DNA of 64,000 nucleotides from Henriciella marina DSM 19595 (GTDB taxonomy: Bacteria; Pseudomonadota; Alphaproteobacteria; Caulobacterales; Hyphomonadaceae): the NCBI RefSeq assembly GCF_000376805.1, contig NZ_AQXT01000002.1, forward strand, positions 186,001 through 250,000, given 5' to 3'. Positions 17,988 through 25,734 of this stretch are shown here, one piece after another. Made by a program: the position numbers and the translations under genes. The stretch's first letter is position 1; each line of letters begins with the position of its first letter. The notes beneath the pieces are model-generated. The model ran no database searches. It was given only the letters and a program-made list of their open reading frames with translations, and was not told the origin of the DNA.

Positions 17988-19058
17988 TCAACCATAAAGG
18001 TCCAGCGCGTCATGGTCGGAAATAAGGTCGACCGCACCGTTCAGCATACGGAAGAACATATTGTCGCCGCGCGTCGTTTGCGTCACCAGCATCGCGGCGA
18101 AATAGGCGGTGAAGAAATGCTGGTACGCCCCGGCCACATAATGGCGCAGGAAATCACTGCGATCATAGTCTGAAACGCCAAGTACGCTCAGCTGTGACAG
18201 ATAGAGATCGATCAGCGCATTCTCATTTGCCTGCCTGGTCTTCGGGTCGAGGGCGCCGGAGATAAAATAGCCGACATCAGTCCCACCAGGTCCATAGCCG
18301 AATGATTGCCAGTCAACGACAGTGACAGGCTTCTTCGTGTTTGAGAGATCGAACAGCATATTGTCGGGCCGGAAGTCCGAATGGATCAGGCATTTCGCGC
18401 CGTCCCGGCTTGCATGATACTTGTCCATATTGCTCGACAGGGCATCGCCAACCCTGGTGGCCTCAGGCGTGACCCGGTCGCAATAGCGGGCCTTGAAACC
18501 ATCCCAGAGGCCGGCCACCATGTCCGGGTCCATCACGTCCGGCGCGTGCGTCGTGCCCATTACCCAGTCATACTCGTCCAGCTTTTCATCTTCCCAATAG
18601 GCAGAATGAAGCTTTGCCGCTTCGTTGAGGACAAGCTTTGCCTCTTCAAGTGTGACGCCCGCGAGCTGGTCGCCCTGTTCGGCGGGGGCCATGTCGCTCA
18701 TCATCAGAACGAAGTCGTGCGTCTCTTCGTTCACATCCGTGAAATAGCAATGCGGCGTCGAGATGCGCGCATCGGGCTGCAGCAGCTGGTAGAACTTCAC
18801 CTCGCGATAGTAATTCCAGAGCTGCCTCCCGGTGGCCCGGCTTTCCTCGCCTTCTGATGGAAACTTTCCGACCAGCGTTTTCGGCGCATCGGGCCCGGCG
18901 CGCTCATAGTCCAGCTTGAAGCGGACGCAGTCACCGATCTGTCCGGTGCCAACCTTGCCGGCTTCAAACGAGGCCACTTTCGCGTCGATCCCGTCTTCCT
19001 TCAGCGCCGCCGTCAGCCAGTCAGCATCGATATCTTTCCACTCACGTATCTCAGGCAT
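17988..19058 (-). CDS. Aminoglycoside-phosphotransferase/ecdysteroid-kinase-like kinase
   Basis: Protein of 356 residues from the ATG at 19058, whose start overlaps the stop of the NTF2-like gene by 8 bases. Protein-kinase-like fold of the APH/EcK group: N-lobe Lys in LVGKFP (about residue 65), catalytic loop IHSDFRPDNMLFD with D228 and N233, and the metal-binding VVDWQ (D249) in place of DFG. It phosphorylates a small hydroxylated or amino molecule, of unknown identity. Third gene of a tightly coupled operon after a FAD monooxygenase and an NTF2-like protein, so a hydroxylated hydrophobic compound is a reasonable guess. Confidence 0.88.
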   Translation of the reverse strand: MPEIREWKDIDADWLTAALKEDGIDAKVASFEAGKVGTGQIGDCVRFKLDYERAGPDAPKTLVGKFPSEGEESRATGRQLWNYYREVKFYQLLQPDARISTPHCYFTDVNEETHDFVLMMSDMAPAEQGDQLAGVTLEEAKLVLNEAAKLHSAYWEDEKLDEYDWVMGTTHAPDVMDPDMVAGLWDGFKARYCDRVTPEATRVGDALSSNMDKYHASRDGAKCLIHSDFRPDNMLFDLSNTKKPVTVVDWQSFGYGPGGTDVGYFISGALDPKTRQANENALIDLYLSQLSVLGVSDYDRSDFLRHYVAGAYQHFFTAYFAAMLVTQTTRGDNMFFRMLNGAVDLISDHDALDLYG

Positions 19059-19425
19059 TCGCGGCCTCACCGAGCGGATGGACATAGACTTCATTATGCT
19101 TGATCAGGCTGTTTTCGAGCAGGACAAGATCGAAGCCGCGCAGTTTGCCTTCGCTTCCGCCCTCGCCGACATCACAATACCAGCGCCCGCAAAAGCCGCC
19201 CTCGATCGACCAGACCGCTTCGGGCAGATAAGTCATTGGCGGGGTAGAGCTGAACAGCGTCGTGAGATAGCTACTCAACGCCTCGCGGCCCTCAAGACCG
19301 TTTGGCACCTGCGGGTCCTTGTAGACCGTGTCAGCGGAATAGAAGCCAACGAGGCGCTCGACGTCCTTGTCGGTCCAGGCCTGCAGCCAGTCAGCGTTGA
19401 AGCGTTCGATGTCCATTGGGCTCAT
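19051..19425 (-). CDS. NTF2/SnoaL-like protein
   Basis: Protein of 124 residues. It opens with IERFNADWLQAWTDKDVERLVGFYSADTVYKDP, the alpha-beta cone signature of SnoaL/ketosteroid-isomerase-like folds (pocket Asp in YKDP), then a beta-rich C-terminal half with FCGRWYC and LRGFDLVLLENSLI. Such proteins act as small cyclases, isomerases or hydratases, or bind ligand without catalysis. The ATG overlaps the stop of the monooxygenase (ATGA at 19422-19425) and its own end overlaps the kinase start. This strong translational coupling argues for one pathway. Confidence 0.85.
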   Translation of the reverse strand: MSPMDIERFNADWLQAWTDKDVERLVGFYSADTVYKDPQVPNGLEGREALSSYLTTLFSSTPPMTYLPEAVWSIEGGFCGRWYCDVGEGGSEGKLRGFDLVLLENSLIKHNEVYVHPLGEAANA

Positions 19426-20651
19426 CCGTTCAATACCCTTTCCTTGTGGGCGTCGGTGAAGATCTCGTCGGGCACGCTTTCCGGTCCGCCCATGATGGCG
19501 GCACCGTGCAGGCCCAGGCTGGGATCGGCAGCTGCGCGCTCGAGATAACGGCGCCGGCGTTCGCGTGCTGCCTCGTCAAATTCCATGTCGAGAGAGGCCT
19601 GCAGGTGGCCGGCAAACCGCAACCGCCGCATCCGTTCGGCACGTTCATGGCCATAGGAGGTAAAGTCGGGCTGGGCGCCTTCCGGCGTAGCCCTCAGAAT
19701 ATCCGACACCATCCGCACATCCCGATAGGTGATGGAGAGGCCAAGCCCGTTGATTGGATCGTTCCAGCCCGCCGCATCGCCGATCAGGACGCATCCCTCG
19801 GCAAAGGGCGTATCGGTCCAGCTATCATTGTTGAAGTAGGAGAGCAGGGGCCCGGCGGGCGTGCCATCGGCAATCGCTTCATTGCCGGGGGCGCAGTTCA
19901 TGCGAAAGCTTTCAAGGAATTTGCGCGGCCCGTCCTTGCCGGCGAACCGTCCCTTGTCCTCAAGCGCATAGCCGCCATAGACGCGGATTTTGTCGCCGCC
20001 CTGCGGAAAGGCGAGGAAACCAAACCGCCCTTCGGTGCCGATCGCCTGTCGCGTTTCGTCCCAGCCCTCGACCCCTTCAACGAGAAGGCCAGCGAACCAG
20101 TGGTGCGGCTTGTCCTGGTGCAGCTTGATATCAGCCTGCTTGCGCGTCGGTGACATACGCCCCTCGGCGCCAACCACCAGGCGGGCTTTCTCTGTGCGGG
20201 CCTTGCCGTCCTGTTCGAAGGTCACAGATGGCGAGGTACCCAGAACAATGTCCGTAACATTGGCGCCGCGCACCGTTTCGGCGCCCGCTCGCACGGCCTC
20301 GTCGAAAAGGGTCTGGCAGTGATGGGGATGGCCAATGGCCAGAGGTCCGGGAACCTTCTCGGCAAAGATGCCTAATGGCAGCGCCGTTGTTTCTGCGGCT
20401 TCAGGCCGGCGGCTTTCATCATAGTGCACGTGCGAGGTGATATGGTGGCCACCAGCGCCGCGCAGAAGATCGTAAAAGCCAAGGCGCCGAACCTCGACAA
20501 CGCCCCATGGCGCGATCCATTCGCCGCGTACACGGTCTTCATATTCGGTCGATTTTTCCAGTAACAGGACCGCGTCTCCGGCCCGTGCCATGGTTGCGGC
20601 CAACGCTGCGCCGCCGATACCACCGCCGACGATTATCAGATCGTAAGTCAT
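19422..20651 (-). CDS. FAD-dependent monooxygenase (PHBH-like)
   Basis: Protein of 409 residues from the ATG at 20651, which has a strong GGGAGGAAGAG site; a longer frame upstream has no such site. Rossmann GGGIGG (9-14) at the N-terminus, a central RLVVGAEGRMSPTRK (DG-type motif) and the second FAD motif GCVLIGDAAGWNDPINGLGL. This is the class A flavoprotein hydroxylase / geranylgeranyl-reductase-like superfamily. First gene of the monooxygenase, NTF2-like, kinase run. Divergent from crcB, with a 9-base inverted repeat between. The substrate is unknown. Confidence 0.88.
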   Translation of the reverse strand: MTYDLIIVGGGIGGAALAATMARAGDAVLLLEKSTEYEDRVRGEWIAPWGVVEVRRLGFYDLLRGAGGHHITSHVHYDESRRPEAAETTALPLGIFAEKVPGPLAIGHPHHCQTLFDEAVRAGAETVRGANVTDIVLGTSPSVTFEQDGKARTEKARLVVGAEGRMSPTRKQADIKLHQDKPHHWFAGLLVEGVEGWDETRQAIGTEGRFGFLAFPQGGDKIRVYGGYALEDKGRFAGKDGPRKFLESFRMNCAPGNEAIADGTPAGPLLSYFNNDSWTDTPFAEGCVLIGDAAGWNDPINGLGLSITYRDVRMVSDILRATPEGAQPDFTSYGHERAERMRRLRFAGHLQASLDMEFDEAARERRRRYLERAAADPSLGLHGAAIMGGPESVPDEIFTDAHKERVLNG

Positions 20652-20670
20652 CTCTTCCTCCCGGCCGTCT

Positions 20671-20710
20671 CTTGCCGGACGGTCCATTGGTGCCAAGCGT
20701 ATCCGGCAAG
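20671..20710. promoter_or_regulatory. Inverted repeat between the monooxygenase operon and crcB
   Basis: CTTGCCGGA (20671-20679) and its exact complement TCCGGCAAG (20702-20710), 22 bases apart, roughly centred on a smaller TTGG-tg-CCAA. Half-site centres are 31 bases apart, about three helical turns. Candidate divergent operator. No fluoride-riboswitch consensus was found here for crcB. Confidence 0.4.
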
Positions 20711-20793
20711 CCTCCTTTGACAAGGCACGACGCTGCGTCAGGACTGGCCGTCAGACTGTCATTCGCGGCGCAATCATCCTAAAAGCCCCAGCT

Positions 20794-21183
20794 ATGAACG
20801 GATTTGTCTACGTCGCTCTCGGCGGCGCCATTGGCGCCAGCCTTCGCCATGGGGCGGGGATCGCGGCCCTGCGCCTCGGGCTGACCGGCTGGCCATGGGC
20901 CACCTTCTTCGTCAACCTTCTGGGCAGCCTCCTTATGGGCCTGCTGATTGGCTGGCTCGCCTTTCGCGGTGAAACGCTTGGCGGCGGGCAGGGGACGCGG
21001 CTGTTCCTCGCCACTGGCCTGCTTGGCGGTTTCACCACATTTTCGGCTTTCTCGCTGGAGGTTGCGCGTTATGTGCAGGAAGACGCCTGGGGCAAGGCGG
21101 CGACTTATGCCGGTCTCTCGGTTCTCCTCGGCCTCGCCTTCGTTCTGGCAGGCCTGTTTGTAATGAAAAAGATGCTCGCATGA
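20794..21183 (+). CDS. crcB: Fluoride channel CrcB/FluC
   Basis: Protein of 129 residues with four membrane segments. CrcB signatures are present: GGAIGASLRHG (10-20), TFFVNLLGSLLMG with the pore Asn, and TGLLGGFTTFSAFSLE with the sodium-site GGFTTFS and pore Phe residues. It exports fluoride as a dual-topology dimer. The last four bases (ATGA) overlap the start of the next pseudouridine synthase, so the two are cotranslated. Confidence 0.96.
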   Translation: MNGFVYVALGGAIGASLRHGAGIAALRLGLTGWPWATFFVNLLGSLLMGLLIGWLAFRGETLGGGQGTRLFLATGLLGGFTTFSAFSLEVARYVQEDAWGKAATYAGLSVLLGLAFVLAGLFVMKKMLA

Positions 21184-22175
21184 CACAGCAAGTGATCAAT
21201 GAAACCGTCAGCCCGAAGGAAGAAGGCACGCGCCTCGACCGCTGGGTGAAACGCCGCCTGCCGGTGACGCAGGGCCAGATCGAAAAGCTTCTACGGTCCG
21301 GCCAGATCCGGATCGATGGCGCACGCGCCAAGGCCAAGGACCGTCTTTCGGCGGGCATGGTCGTCCGCCTGCCGCCCGTCCACCAGCCAACCGAACAGGA
21401 AAAGAAGGCGCGCAAGGCCAGCACCGCCTCTGCCAAGGACGAGCAGTTCATGCGCGAAATGGTCGTCTACGAAGACGAAGACATGTTCGCGCTGAACAAG
21501 CCTGCAGGCATCGCCGTGCAGGGCGGTACCAAACAGGGCGACCGCCATATCGATGGCCTGCTCGATATTCTTTCTGACGGCGAATACCGGCCCAAGCTTG
21601 TCCACCGGCTCGACAAGGAAACCTCAGGGCTGCTGCTGATTGCGCGTCACCCGGCCTCTGCCGCTCATCTCAGCGATCTTTTCCGGTCACGCGATATGGA
21701 AAAGGCCTATTGGGCCGTCACGGTCGGCTCGCCAAAACCGCCTGCCGGTCAGGTGCGCTGCTGGATGACAAAAGGGCAGGGCGAAGAAGGCCGCGAGCAG
21801 ATGGTCCAGTGCGCCCAGAATGCAGAAGGCGCGCGCCACGCGATCACCGACTATATCACCGTCTCGCAAGCCGGCCAGAAGGCGGCATGGGTCGCGCTTC
21901 GGCCTCAGACAGGCCGCATGCACCAGCTGCGTTTCCATATGCATGAGCTTGGCACGTCCATCCTCGGCGATGACAAATACATCACCCGCCGTGAGGTGCC
22001 CCAAGGCGTTGCCGGCGGGCTCCACCTTCATGCGAGGGCCCTCAAGGTGCCGCGCAAGAACAAGAAGCCGCTCCTGCTACAGGCCCCGCTTTCTGGGCAT
22101 ATGGTGGAGACGTTCAAGACGCTCGGCTTCCTCGAGCAGGAAGCGGGCAAGGACCCGTTCGAGCTGTTTCTTTAG
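21180..22175 (+). CDS. RluC/RluD-type 23S rRNA pseudouridine synthase with S4 domain
   Basis: Protein of 331 residues. N-terminal S4 RNA-binding domain (TRLDRWVKRRLPVTQGQIEKLL, 17-38), a lysine-rich linker (70-88), then the catalytic domain with LVHRLDKETSGLLLIAR (Asp145) and RPQTGRMHQLRFHM. Length and S4 domain suit RluC, which modifies three uridines of 23S rRNA, but RluD cannot be excluded. Coupled to crcB by a 4-base overlap. A REPIN-like repeat follows. Confidence 0.92.
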   Translation: MTQQVINETVSPKEEGTRLDRWVKRRLPVTQGQIEKLLRSGQIRIDGARAKAKDRLSAGMVVRLPPVHQPTEQEKKARKASTASAKDEQFMREMVVYEDEDMFALNKPAGIAVQGGTKQGDRHIDGLLDILSDGEYRPKLVHRLDKETSGLLLIARHPASAAHLSDLFRSRDMEKAYWAVTVGSPKPPAGQVRCWMTKGQGEEGREQMVQCAQNAEGARHAITDYITVSQAGQKAAWVALRPQTGRMHQLRFHMHELGTSILGDDKYITRREVPQGVAGGLHLHARALKVPRKNKKPLLLQAPLSGHMVETFKTLGFLEQEAGKDPFELFL

Positions 22176-22208
22176 AGAAAGCTCACCAAATGCTTCCGTC
22201 TCAGTGTT

Positions 22209-22307
22209 CGTCATCCCGGTTTTCGCAAAGCGAAACACCGGGAGCCAGAAAGCCCGGCTGATGAGGCTGGGTCCCGGATATTTGCCAACGCAAATTCCGG
22301 GATGACG
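22209..22307. repeat. REPIN-like doublet of two inward palindromes
   Basis: Outer arms CGTCATCCCGG (22209-22219) and CCGGGATGACG (22297-22307) are exact inverted copies. Inside lie two hairpins: one at 22214-22243 with a CGC-aaa-GCG core, and one at 22271-22306 with ATTTGC-caac-GCAAAT. The second hairpin is nearly the same as one at 29518-29550. Two REP units facing each other are the usual REPIN form. Confidence 0.75.
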
Positions 22308-22359
22308 ACAAAACAGTTGGGCACACTCTGCCAGAACAAGACAATGAATTGAGAGTCCT

Positions 22360-23037
22360 ATGACCACGCTCAAACTCGCCATATGGGACATGGACGGCAC
22401 CATCGTCGACAGCCGTGAGGTGATCCAGGCGGCCATGTGCCGGGCCTTTGGTCTCTGCGGTCTGCCAGAGCCTGACTATGAAGACACGCGCAAGGTCGTC
22501 GGGCTTGGCCTCGAAGAAGCCTGCCGTATCCTTGCGCCAGACTATCACGACGTCCCGGCTCTCAGCACCGCCTACAAGGAAGCCTTCGTCGCGAGGCGGA
22601 CCGAAGCAAACTTCGTCGAGCCGCTCTATGACGGCGCCGAAGCTTCCCTGAAGCGCCTTGCCGAAGATGGCTGGCTGATCGCCATGGCGACTGGCAAATC
22701 CCATCGCGGCATCCGCGCCATCTTTGAGATGCACCCGCTGGAGCAGTATTTCGATACGATCTGGTGCGCCGATGACGGCCCCGGCAAACCGCACCCCTTC
22801 ATGGTCGAGCAATGCATGAGCACGCTTGGCTGTGAGCCGCACCAGTCGCTCATTATCGGCGATGCCGTCCACGACATGTCCATGGGCCTCAATGCCGGCA
22901 TTCATACGATGGGCGTCAGCTGGGGATTTGGCCGAAAGAGCGAACTTCAGGCGGTCGGTGCTCATGAAGTGCACGATACGTTTGAAAGCCTGAATTCAGG
23001 CCTGATTGAATTTGCGCAGAAAATTTCTAATCAGTAG
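22360..23037 (+). CDS. HAD-superfamily hydrolase, phosphoglycolate-phosphatase-like
   Basis: Protein of 225 residues. HAD motif I IWDMDGTIVDS with D10 and D12, a helical cap (about 16-80), motif II ATGK (about 110), and motif IV IIGDAVHDMSMG. Class IA cap as in Gph/PGMB. A cytoplasmic phosphatase on small phosphate esters; the exact substrate is unknown. A repeat element separates it from the pseudouridine synthase upstream, so it may have its own promoter. Confidence 0.88.
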   Translation: MTTLKLAIWDMDGTIVDSREVIQAAMCRAFGLCGLPEPDYEDTRKVVGLGLEEACRILAPDYHDVPALSTAYKEAFVARRTEANFVEPLYDGAEASLKRLAEDGWLIAMATGKSHRGIRAIFEMHPLEQYFDTIWCADDGPGKPHPFMVEQCMSTLGCEPHQSLIIGDAVHDMSMGLNAGIHTMGVSWGFGRKSELQAVGAHEVHDTFESLNSGLIEFAQKISNQ

Positions 23038-23097
23038 GGAACAGGAAGGGACGACTGGCGTTCCTGCTGTGAGTATTCAGACAACAAGGGGAATCTC

Positions 23098-23262
23098 ATG
23101 AAAAAGTCTATTGTCGCACTTCTCGTTGCTATGGGCGCCGTTGGCGGTGTCGCAGCCTGCGATACCAATGATGGCCCGGCTGAAGAAGCTGGCGAAGAAC
23201 TCGACGAAGCCGGCGACGAAATGGAAGAAGCCGCTGACGATGTTGGCGACGAAGTCGACTAA
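23098..23262 (+). CDS. Small acidic lipoprotein (54 residues)
   Basis: Short gene with AAGGGGAAT before the ATG. Signal MKKSIVALLVAMGAVGG with lipobox VAAC (C21) gives a mature peptide of only 34 residues, made largely of Glu, Asp and Ala (EEAGEELDEAGDEMEEAADD), with heptad-like spacing that suggests one amphipathic helix. It resembles entericidin-type micro-lipoproteins in size, but those are not this acidic. A perfect terminator follows 24 bases after the stop, supporting a real separate transcript. Function unknown. Confidence 0.8.
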   Translation: MKKSIVALLVAMGAVGGVAACDTNDGPAEEAGEELDEAGDEMEEAADDVGDEVD

Positions 23263-23286
23263 GGCTTTTGATTGAAGTCGAACGTG

Positions 23287-23317
23287 AAAGCCGACCTGGA
23301 AAACAGGTCGGCTTTTG
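23287..23317 (+). terminator. Rho-independent terminator after the small lipoprotein gene
   Basis: Perfect 12-base stem (23287-23298 with 23304-23315) and 5-base loop followed by TTG. Confidence 0.88.
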
Positions 23318-23433
23318 TCGTTTAGTGATCTGATAAAAAACAGGAAAACTGCAGTAGGGATGGATCGAACTTAAGGCTGCGCCGTTGATGACATAACTGA
23401 CATGAAACGCAGAATGCGAAAGGACCGCCCGCT

Positions 23434-23877
23434 GTGAAACTCAACATCGATCATATCCTCACCGGACTGGCAGTTGCCGCAATTGGTGGTGGCGCGCTGG
23501 CTCTTTCTGCACATTCCAGCGTCTCGACAGCCGCTGCTGAGACACAGTTTACGGCCGCCGACGAAGCCGTATTCGACCGGAATTTCCAGATCTCTGATCG
23601 AAGCTGCGACGTTGGCTTTGCCGATCAGCAACTCTGCTTTGAGCGCACGCCCATTGAAGACCGTATCCAGGTCGGCGAAGCGTTCCCGGAAACCATGTAC
23701 CCGCTGGCTCTTGAGTGGCGCGCAAAGCTTGCCCTCGACCAGAAGGCTGACAATCTGAAGACCGTCCGCATCGGCCAGAGCGTCATTCTGATGGACCGTG
23801 ACACGCGCATGGTCGTAGACAAGATCGATCTGTCACCGCAGCTTCATGCCGAGACCCAGCTTGCTGCTGAAGGCTAG
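23434..23877 (+). CDS. Secreted protein, weakly RcnB-like
   Basis: Protein of 147 residues with GTG start (AAAGGA 11 bases upstream). Hydrophobic N-terminus (residues 9-25) suggests export, with cleavage after TAAA near residue 35. The body contains two Cys (C58, C68) and a C-terminal segment IQVGEAFPETMYPLALEW...VRIGQSVILMDRDTRMVVDKI. This echoes the order of motifs in RcnB-type periplasmic proteins (VGQ.LP, then a strand ending in LVD..TG.VV..I). The similarity is by eye and weak. Gap of 50 bases to atp12. Confidence 0.7.
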   Translation: MKLNIDHILTGLAVAAIGGGALALSAHSSVSTAAAETQFTAADEAVFDRNFQISDRSCDVGFADQQLCFERTPIEDRIQVGEAFPETMYPLALEWRAKLALDQKADNLKTVRIGQSVILMDRDTRMVVDKIDLSPQLHAETQLAAEG

Positions 23878-23927
23878 GTGTCCCTCAATATTTGACACGC
23901 GGCCCTGACATGGCATGAGGTCGGCCA

Positions 23928-24656
23928 ATGACCGATCAACGCCCACAGCCCAAAACCCTTCCCCGCCGCTTCTACAAGGAGGCGGCGGTTTCGTGTGTGG
24001 ACGGCCTCTGGCGCATCGTCCTCGATGACCGGCCGGTTCGCACGCCGTCGAAGAACCTTCTCGCGACCCAGTACCAGTCCCTCGCAGAACAGATCGCCGA
24101 GGAATGGGCCGCGCAGGGCGACCTGATCGACCCATCCACCATGCCGCTGACCCGGCTTCTCAACATCTCCATCGATAACACGCCGGGCGCTCGCGAAGCG
24201 CTCGCCGATGAGCTTGCCAAATACGCCGAGACCGACCTTGTCTGCCACCTCGCCGAAGGGCCGAAAGAGCTCCGCGCCCTGCAGGATGCAGGCTGGCGGC
24301 CATGGCGCGAATGGGCGGGCAAGGCGCTCGATATCGTCCTGGTCCCGGTCGAAGGCATCATCGCCTCGCCCCAGCCGGACGCCTCCCTCGCCGCCGCGCA
24401 CGCCCATGCGACCAGCCTCGATGATCTGCGCCTGACGGGGCTTTCCTGGGCGCTCGCGCTTTACGGATCGGCCGTCCTCGCCCTCGCGGTCGAGCAGGGG
24501 CAGCTCGACGCCCTCGACGCCTTCGATCTCTCCCGCATCGATGAGACCTGGCAGATCGCGCAATGGGGCGAAGACGAGGAAGCCGCCGAAGTGGTCGCCC
24601 GTCGCCGCGCCGACGCGGACGCCATCGGGAAACTCTTTGCCGCGATCGCGCCCTGA
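23928..24656 (+). CDS. ATP12 family F1-ATPase assembly chaperone
   Basis: Protein of 242 residues matching the ATP12 family found in alphaproteobacteria and mitochondria: RRFYKEAAV (13-21), LDDRPVRTPSKNLL, EEWAAQGDLIDPSTMPLTRLLN, TDLVCHLAEGP, and the C-terminal LDETWQIAQWGEDEEA-like motif (here IDETWQIAQWGEDEEA). It binds the F1 alpha subunit during ATP synthase assembly in the cytoplasm. Its presence supports the alphaproteobacterial assignment. Confidence 0.93.
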   Translation: MTDQRPQPKTLPRRFYKEAAVSCVDGLWRIVLDDRPVRTPSKNLLATQYQSLAEQIAEEWAAQGDLIDPSTMPLTRLLNISIDNTPGAREALADELAKYAETDLVCHLAEGPKELRALQDAGWRPWREWAGKALDIVLVPVEGIIASPQPDASLAAAHAHATSLDDLRLTGLSWALALYGSAVLALAVEQGQLDALDAFDLSRIDETWQIAQWGEDEEAAEVVARRRADADAIGKLFAAIAP

Positions 24657-24897
24657 TCGGGTCTGAAGCCGCGACCTCGCCTCGTCCCGGTTCGGCCTTT
24701 TGCCCACCCTCGATGATGTCGAAGGCAGCGGCTGCGCGCCCCCAATCTGAACGAACACTCAGCCCCCACCCTCCGGCGGGCTGAAGTCGCAGCCTCTTAT
24801 AGATATAGAGCCTTGTATTTTCGACAAAAAGTAAAGTGAACGAAATCCGAACGGACTGGTCACACCCGGTTCCGGCTGGCTGTGTTTTCCTTCACGC

Positions 24898-25590
24898 ATG
24901 ATGAAACCGATCATGAAGACCCGAGTGGCAGCGCTGGCTTTTGCGGCTCTCCCACTCACCGCGCTCCCGGCCCTCGCTGACGAGGCCCCGCACCGCGCTC
25001 AGACCGCCGTCTCCGGCTTCTCGCTCAGTGTCGCCGATGCCAGCTTCTACGTCTCGGTCGGCAATGATCGCTACCGTGGCCGCGACGGGCGCTACTACCA
25101 GAATGACCGCTACGGTCAGCGCCCATGGCAGACCCGCCAGCTGCGCCGTGAAGCTGTCCGCATGTGCGCCGCAGCCATCCAGCGCCAGGGCTACCGCGCA
25201 GGTTTCCGCGATGTCGACATCGACAACGACCTTCGCGTCAACCAGATCGGCCCGAAAGGTTTCCGCGTCCTCTTTGATGACGTTGAGTTCGAAGGCCGCC
25301 GCCGCGAATTCTACCGCGATGTGAACTGCACCGTCCGTCAGGGCCGTGTGATGAACGTCACCGGTCTCCCGACCCCAGGCCGCCGTGGCCAGCAAGGCCA
25401 TGACCGGGGCCACCACAACAATAATGGCTACGACCGTGGGCGCTCCCACAATGGCCGGCCCTATGCCTCGACCACCTACACCACGCCGCCGGTCACCCGC
25501 ACAGTGGTCACGACCCGCACCGTCAACACCAATGACCGCGACCGCGGCTACCGCGGCGATCGTGGCCGCGACGGACGCAGGGGCAACTAG
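24898..25590 (+). CDS. Secreted Arg/Gly/Asn-rich hypothetical protein
   Basis: Protein of 230 residues with a Sec signal (cleavage after ALA at residue 27). A Tyr/Arg/Asp-rich stretch (YRGRDGRYYQNDRYGQ, 55-70) is followed by a compact domain of about 90 residues with two Cys (MCAAAI, NCTV) and alternating strands. The C-terminal 60 residues are low-complexity: HDRGHHNNNGYDRGR, a TTYTTPPVTRTVVTTRTVNT stretch and a RGYRGDRGRDGRRG tail. The folded part resembles small periplasmic proteins of unknown role in sphingomonads and Hyphomonadaceae. The basic tail may bind polyanions. A terminator follows. Confidence 0.78.
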   Translation: MMKPIMKTRVAALAFAALPLTALPALADEAPHRAQTAVSGFSLSVADASFYVSVGNDRYRGRDGRYYQNDRYGQRPWQTRQLRREAVRMCAAAIQRQGYRAGFRDVDIDNDLRVNQIGPKGFRVLFDDVEFEGRRREFYRDVNCTVRQGRVMNVTGLPTPGRRGQQGHDRGHHNNNGYDRGRSHNGRPYASTTYTTPPVTRTVVTTRTVNTNDRDRGYRGDRGRDGRRGN

Positions 25591-25630
25591 GCCCACACGA
25601 AACGCAAACCCATTGAACTGAAAAAAGGCC

Positions 25631-25665
25631 GGCAGGTTGCCCATAGGGCAGCCTGCCCTTTTTCT
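25631..25665 (+). terminator. Rho-independent terminator
   Basis: 12-base stem (25631-25642 with 25646-25657) with one G-U wobble and a 3-base loop, then CTTTTTCTT. Confidence 0.85.
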
Positions 25666-25734
25666 TGCGTCGCACGCCCCAGTCAGTAACAAAGGCAGCC
25701 AGATTCAGGACTTAAGGATTGAGAGGCTGCCGCC

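Noticed and set aside
20652-20793. Fluoride riboswitch upstream of crcB
   Set aside because: The conserved riboswitch sequence elements were not found; only an inverted repeat is present.
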